Assembly (NCBI GenBank): GCA_029204225.1
Contig: CM055105.1
Location: 9,707,744 to 9,771,743 of the forward strand
Source of the DNA: Diphasiastrum complanatum
Lineage: Eukaryota; Streptophyta; Lycopodiopsida; Lycopodiales; Lycopodiaceae
Direction: 5' to 3'
DNA length: 64,000 bases
Positions 33,756-43,100 of the stretch are shown piece after piece (the stretch's first letter is position 1; the number at the start of each line of letters is the position of its first letter). Below the pieces are notes generated by a model. It saw only the letters and a program-made list of their open reading frames with translations, was not told the origin of the DNA and did not search any database. The position numbers were made by a program, and so were the translations under genes.

Positions 33756-35538
33756 TTACATTCCAATCATAAGTGCCTGAGGCAGATCCTCAAGCACTGC
33801 AACTTCACTATCCATAGAACCCCCGACAGCTTCATTCGAGACACCTTCATGCTTGTAGGGCTTTGCAGACGATAGTAGAATTTGCAACATTTGGTGTCGG
33901 TACTGATGAATAGCATTTGTTGATACTTCAAGACATTGGAACTGCAATTTAAAACATTGAGTGTATGTATGTATTAGCCAATGTCTAAAAAAATATAATT
34001 ACACAAAGTTAACATAATATCATCACGATACTGAAACTTGAAAAATTTACCTCACGGATATTAGCATTTGGAGTTTATACCATATACCAATCCAAGAATG
34101 ATTTAACATTCCAGATGGAAAACCATCCGCAATTGAAAGCATTGTCTTGCTGCAAAGACTGAGAGATCACTACAAAAAATTGTTAAATTATAATTTAATA
34201 TAATTCTAAACTCCATGCCATCATGTAAATAAAAAACATGAAAAGATTCTTTTTACCTTTGCATCAACAATCTCTATGTTAGTATTTACAATCAGCCCAT
34301 CTGGCTTGAAAAATAGCTCCACCATCTTCTTGTACATGGAATTAAAAATGGAATGGGTGGCATCCAAGGAATTCATTGTCATGCACACAGGTGTGCAACT
34401 TCTAGTAGAATCCACTTTCAAAGATATTACGTGCATGCTCCAATATTTGCTGCCAAGAAAGCAATGAATGACTAGAATCTATAAGAGTTTCCAAAAAACA
34501 AACCTTACAAAAGAAATTATCTTACTTTGCACAATACGGGATGATGAACATTGATGCCTCCTTGCTTGTGTGCCTGAAGAGCCTTCTGGCTTTCCTCTCT
34601 TTATGCAACAAATGCCCAAAAAATGGAGATACAACAAAAATGTCCTTCGTGACTATATATGTGTATTTATGTACACCCAAATTCCACGACTGTGTCTGAG
34701 ATATGAGACATCTTCTCCTTTAGCTCCCTACAATGTGGGTCTTTGATATGCATTGCAAAATTAATATCATTTATACAAAACATAAACTCTCCTCCAAGAT
34801 CATCTATTTTTTTGGCTATATACATATCAAAATCAATGTATCTTTTAGAATAAAAGAATGTGTCATTTGGATCATTGGGGAGTCTGATGTGCAACCCTTT
34901 ATCAGTTGCATCAACATAAAAAACAATCTTGTCCACCACTGTAAATCATCCGCATATTGAGAAAGAGAATCAGAGGCTGAGAGAGGACTCTCAACCCATG
35001 GAATTGTCGACGTACTTGCCACATCTTTTCTATGGGAGGAGGTGAGGGTGAAGAGCTGAGAGACCTAGGCTTGGGTTGTGAATGTTTGGGTTGAGCTTGC
35101 TTTCTCTTTTTTTGGGGTGGGACAGGCCCCCTTTCAAGAGGAACTTGCCTCTGTGTGAAGCTTGACTTAAAAATGCTATCATAGGTGTTTTGAAACCTCA
35201 TGACAAGAAGCATGTCCTTGGGCATCAGTGTCACCCTCTTGGCATGTAATGGGCACAAGATCGAATCCTCAAACATTTTTGTCTGAAATTCCTCGTATGT
35301 AGTATGGAGTGCCTCCAAGACAATTCTATTCCACCTCACTGCATAGGGCAGATGAGTAGTCATATCCTGCGTGACCTCCCTCACAGCCTAGTAGAAGGCT
35401 GCTTTCAGGATCAAAAGCTTGGTGCTCCTTTGTAATGCCTTGATGTCCCTCAACCATGGCGGCGAGGTCTTCTGCATCTTGTAGACATGATGGTTCAACA
35501 AAGTTAGTAAGCCTAGCGGTTTGCTTCATCTGCGCCAT
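33756..35538 (-). pseudogene. Histone-H3-like / C48 (ULP1-like) peptidase fusion gene, decayed
   Basis: The ATG at 35538 starts MAQMKQTARLTN, close to the H3 tail around Lys4 (KQTAR). After a frame change, the histone fold is readable (35456-35190): LRDIKALQRSTKLLI, an in-frame TAG (35388-35390), REVTQDM, then MFEDSILCPLHAKRVTLMPK. A basic Pro/Ser-rich tail follows, then unassigned coding sequence (34939-34667). The C48 part comes next. One exon ends at 34526. Exon 34449-34257 has NKYWSMHVISL, with Tyr where His is expected. Exon 34158-34051 has SLQQDNAFNCGWF, with the Gln and Cys of C48, and an in-frame TAA at 34075-34077. The last exon is 33941-33756. Introns match those of the copy at 9510-10281. 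H3 packs DNA in nucleosomes and C48 enzymes cleave SUMO-like proteins. One transcript across both parts is inferred from order and strand. Confidence 0.6.
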
Positions 35539-35559
35539 TGTGGGGTTGAGTTGAGTCGA

Positions 35560-36296
35560 GTGATTCGAATCAAATTCGAGTTAGTATCAAAAAATTCTAA
35601 ATATTTTTTGATCCAATATAAATTCGATATGAGTCAATCCGACATCGAAAAATTCTAATCTCATAGGGTCCAACTTCCAAAAAGATGTTATGTCACTTCA
35701 TTAACTACCATTGTAGTTATATGATTAATACAAACGTTTTGAAGAGTTAATGTTAAAAAGGAACCGCTCCGTCAATGACATGTGTTCTCTTTTTTTTTTT
35801 TGAGTCGCAGAAATAGAATTTATTCAGTTCTTTTTATTTTAATGGTTATTTTTTGTCATCAGTTTTTGATTGGGCCATGTGTCGCAAGTTCTCACATGTG
35901 TGAATTTTTTTCGGCCATATAAGTCCATTCTCCACAATTTTTTGGGTTTTCGTTCAAATTGGCTTCTTCATGGAATACTCCCACAGGACTTGTAGACCCG
36001 ATATTGCCATCACGCGAGTGCCTTCCACCCTCCGTTGACTCTACTCCTCTCTCACATCGTAGCGATATCAGCCTCACAGTTTCCAGTATCGACATCACAT
36101 GAGAGAATCCATCTTGCTCTTCTACTGTACCGCTATCCTTGCATCATAGAGATATCCATCTGTACCTCCCAGTATCGTCATTACGTGAATGAGTCTGTCA
36201 TTCATTGCCATATTAACACTCTCTCACGTGGTAGAGAGCTCTTTTTGTTAACCCAATAGCTTTTGGATTATAAGGTCTAGTCCTTCGATGTATAAC
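35560..36296. repeat. Non-coding flank with degenerate ~90 bp repeats
   Basis: There is no convincing gene. Between about 35990 and 36240, three related units contain 'gatattgccatcacgcgag', 'agtatcgacatcacatgag' and 'agtatcgtcattacgtgaa'. Open frames here (35892-36098 on -, 36035-36259 on +) are short and repeat-derived. Confidence 0.4.
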
Positions 36297-36566
36297 TTAG
36301 AATTTTCTTTGCACAGGAACACAGATTATGCTACACAATAACACAGACAGAAAACACTCTCCATAGCAAGCTCATATAGCAACTGTATTTCTCAAAATGA
36401 AATTACACTGTACATATAGTTGTTCACTCAGGCAACCCATGCATGACCCAGGTTGCCGTTGGTGGGACGCGTGTCCCGTCGACTTGCCTCGTGGCGAGGC
36501 CAACTGATCCTTATCCAATGATAGGACCCACAGTACAGTAACACAGTGATTCTACTTTAATTCTAA
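36297..36566 (-). repeat. 3' LTR of antisense copia A (270 bp)
   Basis: The + strand reads TTAGAATTTTC...TTTAATTCTAA, closely matching 57856-58127 and 63358-63534. The ends are TTAGAA/TTCTAA rather than TG/CA. A purine tract (minus strand TTTAAGGGAGAGAG) lies directly inside it at 36567-36581. Confidence 0.8.
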
Positions 36567-36599
36567 CTCTCTCCCTTAAAGTAGAGTCTACTTTTTATA

Positions 36600-37517
36600 C
36601 AATCATATACATAGCTTTAAAGTCAACAAACTTTAAGTATAGAAAGCTTTGATCTAAACTTATCAAACTTTTCTCCAGTAAGTGGCTTAGTGAAAATATC
36701 AGCTAGTTGTTCTTCTGTGCTACAATGAACAACATGAATTTCACAACTCAGCAGCCTTTAACATATAAAGTGATACTGAATCTCAATGTGTTTAGTTCTC
36801 ACATGGAACACTGGATTCTTTGCTAGCTGAACGCCACTCTGACTGTCGCTATGTAAAGTCGTGGAATTTTTCTGCTTCATGTCAATTTCTTCCAAGATTT
36901 GTCTCAACCATATAGCTTCTTGTGCTGCACTACACATTGCCTTATACTCTGCTTTTGTGGTGGAAAGAGCAATTGTACTTTGCTTCTCACTAGACCAGGA
37001 AAAGCAACTACCACAAAACTGGAATACATACCCTGTGGTGGATCTACGATCATCATAGTCACCTCCCCAATCCACATCCACATAGCCACACAACTCAGGT
37101 AAACCATCATGCTTCTCGTAAATCAAGCCATACTTTGAAGTGCCTTTCACATAACGCAAAATGCGTTTAGCTGCCTTCCAATGCATTTTCATAGGTGTTG
37201 CCATAAACTGACTTACAATGCCAACAACATAGCATATATCTGGTCTAGTTGTGGTAAGGTAAATCAAGCTCCCTACTAACTGTCTATACAATGTAGTATC
37301 AAATGACTGTGACTCATCAAGCTTAGAAAGCTTTTTACTTGGTTCAATAGGAGTGTTTACTGGTTTCAATCCTGCAACCTAAACTTGTGCAGCAACTCTT
37401 TGACATACTTCACCTGTGTTAAACCCACTTCATTTCCTTTTTGCCACACTTATACTCCAAGGCAGTAATGCGTCAGGCTGAGATCTGTCATCTCGAATTG
37501 TTCCATGAGGTCTTTCT
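36600..37517 (-). pseudogene. Copia A RNase H and RT C terminus
   Basis: The minus frame (37369-36758) has NTPIEPSKKLSKLDESQSFD, TRPDICYVVGIVSQFMATP and HWKAAKRILRYVKGTSKYGL. The RNase H acidic residues follow: Asp in YVDVDWGGD, Glu in TKAEYKAM and Asp in LHSDSQSG. It then has NPVFHVRTKHIEIQYHFIC and a TAA stop earlier than in the sister copy C (58183). RNase H removes the RNA template during cDNA synthesis. Upstream, RT residues are readable in another frame to about 37517, where the LTR of copia B cuts in. Sister identity to copia C is very high. Confidence 0.9.
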
Positions 37518-38204
37518 TGATCTATAAAAATTACAGCAAATAAGAATCCTAAAACACTTGAAATGATGAGGGAAACAATAGATTATGATTTCATAAGATT
37601 AGCACAAGTTGAACCATCAAAATCCATCAAAAATCTATGCTTGAACCTCACTAAATGGCCCAAATCCTTGAAGAAGGCTTTACACGTGTGAAAGTACAGC
37701 CTCCCACAGTCTGAGTACTGTACACCAGACCTACATTCAATCCTATGATCATTAGTAATCACAAGTACTCAAACAATTATGAACATAGAGAGCAATTGCA
37801 CCATTATGAGAGAAAAAACATGAAATTGCTTGATTGATTTTGGTGAGATATCATCACCTATATATACATGATCCATCACGGTTTTGGGCAGGTATGAGTA
37901 GCCCTAAACCTATCCCTAATGCTAATTTTGGTGGATCTTTCATCCCTACCAAGTTAGGGTTGGAATCTTGGAGATCCCTCAACAATGCAAAAATTACCAA
38001 AAATAGCTCCTATTTTTTCTCCCTTGTATCTAAGCATAATTTGGACTCATTCCAAAGGTTCTAACACTTAGGTCTACTTGAGAACATCCTTATGAATGGA
38101 ATCCTATGCTATTTGGCACGTGTGACAAGCCACATCATGACCATCTAACTATTTACAAGTCATATGACCAAAACTAGTCAAGCTAGAATTGTGAATTTTT
38201 AACA
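37518..38204 (-). repeat. 3' LTR of antisense copia B (687 bp)
   Basis: On the minus strand it runs TGTTAAAAATTC...TATAGATCA, with TG/CA ends. It is preceded by the purine tract GTGAGGAGGAG (38205-38215 on +). It holds a TACACGTGTGA palindrome (about 37681) and a TATA-like 'ctatatatacatg' (37858). Copia A is truncated exactly at its edge, so B inserted into A. The matching 5' LTR is missing. Confidence 0.75.
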
Positions 38205-38218
38205 CTCCTCCTCACTAT

Positions 38219-41200
38219 CTAGCTTGGTTCAATCATTGCTTTACTAATCACTCCAAGTGATGATCTGAAATTCATAAAAGGTGTCTTTTGAAGTGGTTTA
38301 GTAAGTAGATCAGCTACACATTCATTGCTTGGAACATGCTGCAAAGCAATCTCCTTGGCTTGCACCATTTCTCTCACAAAGTGATGGCATATCTCAATGT
38401 GCTTAGATCTTGCATGGAAGATTGGGTTAGATGCAAGGTGTTGGGCTGATATATTGTCATTGTAGATGATTGGTGCCTCCTCTGAATCCATGATCTTTAG
38501 TTCCACCAATAATCTCTTGATCCAAAGTACCTTCTTTGTAGTGGTTGTCAAAGCTTTGTACTCGGCCTCGGTTGAAGATAGAGATATAGTTTCTTGCTTT
38601 TTTGAAAGCCATGAAACCACACCTTCTCCTATGAAAGTTGAATAGGCACTTGTTGATTTCCTATCCCTCTTGTCCCCTGCAAAATCTGAATCACTAAATG
38701 CATGAAGGTTAATCACATCTCCTCTATATAGAATCCCAAAATCCAATGTACCTGAGATGTATCTTAGAATCCTCTTAGCCTTTTTCCAATGGATATTCAA
38801 TGGCTTTTGCATGGATTGGCTCAACCTACATACACTAAAGCTAAGATCTGGTCTAGTTATAGTGATACACATTAAGGAACCTATAAGTTGCCTAAACAAA
38901 GTGATGTCCATGAAGGATCTTTCATCATCTTCATTTGGCACTTTCACATCTTGCTCCATTGGTGTGTCAACACTTTTGCATACTTCCATCTTAAACTTCT
39001 TCAAAAGACTTTGAGCATAGTTTTCTTGACTTATAAAGATAAAATCAGACCCTCTAAGTACTTCTATGCCTAAGATGAAGTGAAGACACCCTAGATCTAC
39101 CATCTTGAACTCTAAGGATAGATCTATCTTGATTTTTTCAATACCATCAACACTATTTTCACTAATGATGATGTCATCTACATAAATGAGTAAAAGTACA
39201 ATACCAACATCATCAAACTTAATGTAAAGAGTAGGATCATATTCACTTTGAACAAAAGAAAGTGAAATAAGATAGCAATGTAGTCTTGAATTCCAAGATC
39301 TCGAGGCTTGCTTCAAGCCATAGATGCTTCTTTGGAGATGGCATACTTTGTTCTCCATTCCATGCTTGATGATCCCTTGTGGCTGCTCCATATAGATATC
39401 CTCTTCCAAAAAAGCATTCAAGAAAGCATTAGAGACATCCATTTGACATAGAATCCATCCAAAATGTGATGCAAGTGCAATGATTAGTCTTATTGTGACC
39501 ATCTTGGCCACGGGTGCAAAAGTTTCCTCATAGTCTATCCCTCTCTCTTGAGCATAACCTTTTGCAACTAATCTTGCTTTATGTTTGTTAACACTCCCAT
39601 TTGCATTCAGCTTAAGCTTGAAGACCCACTTGCATCCTATTACATTCCTTTGAGGTCTCTCAACAAGCAACCAAGTTTCATTCTCAATCAAGGCATCATA
39701 CTCATCCAACATAGCTTTATACCATTCTTTGGAGTTCAATGCATCTTCAACATTAGACGGTTCTTGAAAACTAGATAAAGCATAAGAAGTGGATGAGATA
39801 CCCTCAACTTGCTGTCCTTTGCCTTGATATGTGAGTCTTGATGGCTCCACTTTTGCCCTTGAAGATCTCCTTGGTGTGATAGGTGGGTTTGGTGCTTGCT
39901 CCTCCATGAGCTCCTCCTCAAAACCAAGATCTTGCTCCTCGGCCATCTTCTTCTTGATTGTTGGAGCACTTGAGCCTTCTTCAAGCATATGCATATGATG
40001 TTCATCAAAGATGACATCCCTTGAAACAACAAATTTGTTTAAGGATGGGAGATAGACTTTGTAGCCCTTGCTTGAGCTTGCATATCCAAGCATGATCCCT
40101 CTTGTGGAAGATGGATCCTCCTTGGTCCTTGTTTCCAATGGCACATGCACATAGCATATACACCCAAAAACTTTCAAGTGATTAAGATTGGGTTTCTTTC
40201 CATACAACATCTCATAAGGAGTTTTGCTTTCAATTGCTTTGCAAGACACCCTATTCATCAAGTAGTTTGCACATACAAGAGACTCACCCCAAAAGGATTT
40301 GGGCAAACAAGCATCTAATCTTAAAGCCTCAGAACATTCACATAATGTTCTATTCCTTCTTTCAGCAACTCTATTTTGTTGAGGAGTGTAAGGACAAGAA
40401 GTCTCTTTCTTGATCCCTTCCTCCTCACAAAAGGCCTTGAACTCATTGGAGATGAATTCTCCACCATTGTCACTTCTAAGAATCTTGATGCTATGATTAT
40501 GATGCTTTTCCACAAACAACTTGAACTTTACAAAAGTATCAAATACTTGAGACTTGAAGGAAAGTAAGAACACCCAACAATATCTTGAGTAGTCATCAAT
40601 GAAGGTTAAAAACATGGATGAACCTCCATTAGATTTGGTGCTAGCAATGTGCACATCCGAGTGTATGAGTTAAAGAGGATGAAATGACTTTGTGATGGAG
40701 TTAGGAAACACCTTCTTATGTGCCTTGGATAAGGCACAAGCTTCACAAACCTTGTCTTCCTTCCCAATAGACCTTGGTAGGCCTAAAACATACTCCTCCT
40801 TGATCATAGCCTCCATGGAACCCGAGTTGACATGTCCAAGTTCTTTGTGCCATAAAGTAAAGGTAGATATCTTGCTCTTCTCGGCCAACATGACAACATT
40901 AGTATCCACAAATGCATCCAGCTTATAAAGTTTGCCAAGTCTAGTGCCCTTAGCCACTATCTTACCCTTCTTCTTGATGAAACATTCATTTTAAGCAAAG
41001 TCAACATTGAAACCATTGTCTACCATTTGGCCAACACTTAGTAGATTCTTTGTTATTGTAGGAATGTACAAAACACCTTCTATGTTGATCTTTTTGGAAG
41101 ATCCTAAGTAAAGAGGAATGCTACCAACTCCTTCAATCTTACAAGCTTCATCATTTGCTGTATAGATAGACTTTATAGGTCCATCATAAGATAATAGAGA

Positions 41201-41475
41201 AGAGAAAAACTCCCTTTTACTAGTCATGTGTGAACTAGCACCCGAGTCAATCCACCAAGGATCTTCTCCTTTGAAGTTTGTTGAAGAAAATATGGACATC
41301 ATGAGAGAGTCCTCATGTGAACTCTCCTCCTCCTCCTCTTTGCTCATGTTGGCTTGGCTTTGATCTTGCTTCCTCTTGAGCATTCCGAGGCATAATGCCC
41401 CATCTTGCTACAATAGTAGCACTTCACCTTTGATTTGTCCTTCTTGACTTTGGTGGTTGATGGAGATGCCTTTGG
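38219..41475 (-). pseudogene. Copia B polyprotein (knuckle, protease, integrase, RT, RNaseH)
   Basis: In minus-strand order: zinc knuckle CYYCSKMGHYASEC (about 41440); protease WWIDSGASSHMTSKREF (about 41260); pre-integrase LWHKELGHVNSGSMEA (about 40840) with CEACALSKAHKK; integrase FIDDYSRYCW, RSDNGGEF and NRVAERRNRTLCECSEA; RT CKWVFKLKLNANG, YEETFAPVAKMVTIRL, DVSNAFLNAFLEED and LIYVDDIIISEN (about 39180); RNase H HAFSDSDFAGDKRDRKST, STEAEYKAL and YNDNISAQ; end ADLLTKPLQKTPF. Almost all catalytic residues are intact. Lesions: a frameshift between knuckle and protease, in-frame TAA at about 40991 and 40670, and a gypsy insertion in gag at 41481. The integrase-RNaseH part is an 811-codon open frame. 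Confidence 0.95.
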
Positions 41476-41480
41476 GGGTC

Positions 41481-42385
41481 TGTTGTAAAGCTGACTCAGG
41501 TGCACCCAACGTGCCCTGTAAGACTCTAAGGGGTGACACTCCCTAAAGTCCCAGAGCAAGTTAGAACGTCAAGGACTGAGCCTCCGACCTGTGGTGAGCC
41601 AGTCAAGTAGTCACAAGTCATGAGCTAGCTCTGGAGCTCGAGTCATGGCCTAGTCAGGAAGCAAGTTGATTCTGCCACCGAAACGGCTCCCGGGACCCGA
41701 TGTCCGGGAGCCAGACTGATTCTGCCAGGCTTGTCAGGCTTAATCAGCAAAATAAAAACTAAGTCCCAAAAAGCGTGCTTTACCAGAAAGCACTATGTTT
41801 CAGAACAGAGGGGGTGCGCCGAATCACAGCAGAACTATAGGGGGAGTCCGGCAGACAGAAACTTGGGCAGCTCAACCAGCGCCAGGAATCCAGTCGCCAG
41901 GTCTCAGCTCCGTCTACCAGCACGAGCCAGGCACAATGCCCAGCACGTGTTGGTGGCCCCGAGACCGGTCAGTCTATGTATGAATGTAACCTCTTCCAAA
42001 TCTAATAAAGTTGATCCTTGGGGATGATTACCATTTCGGTTTCGCCTCCGGGACTGGTCCAAGTGGAAGGACCCTTACTACAACCTTTTTGCGTCGCTGG
42101 CGCCTAAGGGTCCCTGTCATCGACATGGGGCTTGCCGCTATGCCAATTGGTCAGTTTGGCGACCACTATGCCTTGGGTTTCATGTGTGGCTTGTCTTTGC
42201 CTTTGGTTACCTTTTGGGGACGGATTCTGAGTTGGCTTTCGGGTTGGTTGGGATTCCAGTTTTCTTAAGTCTGAAGTTATGATTCTGAGTTGGCTACGTA
42301 AGTGCATGATGGATGAATGTTAGACTTAAGCGCGTGTTGGGGAAACCGCTCAAGTCCCAGCGCCCTTTGAGGCGCCGGCGCAACA
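41481..42385 (+). repeat. 5' LTR of the chromovirus (905 bp)
   Basis: It begins TGTTGTAAAGC and ends GGCGCAACA. 'ctaataaagttg' (about 42000) may serve as a polyadenylation signal. Small open frames inside it (41731-42027, 42011-42268) are repeated in the other LTR and are not regarded as genes. Confidence 0.97.
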
Positions 42386-42387
42386 TG

Positions 42388-42400
42388 TGGTATCAGAGCC
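42388..42400 (+). other. Primer-binding site, initiator-tRNA-Met
   Basis: tggtatcagagcc, exactly the plant initiator-Met primer site, lies two bases after the LTR. Confidence 0.95.
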
Positions 42401-43100
42401 GACTAGCCGGTCAGCTACGCAAGTCTCACAGGGATGGCCACGTTTTTGGGATTTGTCAGGACAACCGTTGCGCAAGGTGCTGCCCACAGTGTAAGCACGG
42501 GTGCGTCCACGGTCGGGGTGGTCGGCAGAACGGGGGACTTGATGAGTCAAAGTGCTGCCCTCGAGGTGTAAGCACGGTCAGTTCTCGCGGTTCGGGCCTG
42601 GCGCTGTCTGCACGTAGGACGGATGAGGCAAAGTGCTGCCTAGGTAGGTGAAAGCACGGTCTATACCTTGTGGGGTGCGGGGCGACATATTCGAACTGTA
42701 CGAGTTAACCATTGATACAGAGATGCTGCTCGAATTCGGGTGTAAAGTACGGGTGGTTAGCTGCCGGTGCGGGATAGCTGCCAATCGTTTAGCTATAAGG
42801 GCTATTGACCGAAAAGTGGTGGGGCGTGACTAAGGCAATGTGCTGCTTAATGGTGAAAGCACGGATGGTTGGATGGTTGTTTCCCCGTGGGCTAATTCTG
42901 TGATAGATTTGTGTGGGTGCGGCTAGGCAAAGATCCTACGTCCGGTCTCAAGGGGAATGTGACTTGAGAGGGATCCTCTGTTTAGCTTTGGTTGGTATGT
43001 TCGTTTGTGGTGTGCTTGCCTGGACCTGAATTATCCCTGACTACTTCTTTTGATCCAGGTGATCTGATCTAGTTGGGAGTTGTGAGAGGAGCTTACATTT
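42401..43100 (+). promoter_or_regulatory. Leader with four hairpin-like repeats in place of gag
   Basis: No gag frame or zinc knuckle is found. Units at 42473-42500, 42548-42577, 42629-42659 and 42836-42864 share the pattern CAA(A/G/T)GTGCTGC...(A/G)TGTAAGCACGG or GTGAAAGCACGG. In each, GTGCT can pair with AGCAC. Inner bases vary (CCTCGAGG, CCTAGG), keeping pairing potential. Possible roles are RNA packaging, dimerisation or translation control; none is shown. Confidence 0.6.

Noticed and set aside
34667-34939. Possible giant-virus origin of the unidentified segment between H3 fold and C48 domain
   Set aside because: Histone-bearing giant viruses exist and endogenised copies occur in some plants, but the introns and lack of any viral hallmark gene here do not support it.
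31760-35560. A MULE or other DNA transposon carrying the C48 gene
   Set aside because: ULP1-bearing MULEs are known, but I found no transposase, long TIRs or 9 bp duplication around either copy; left open rather than called.
41731-42268. Small ORFs (98, 62 and 85 codons) with exact counterparts at 47073-47610
   Set aside because: They lie inside the chromovirus LTRs and are identical only because the LTRs are duplicates.
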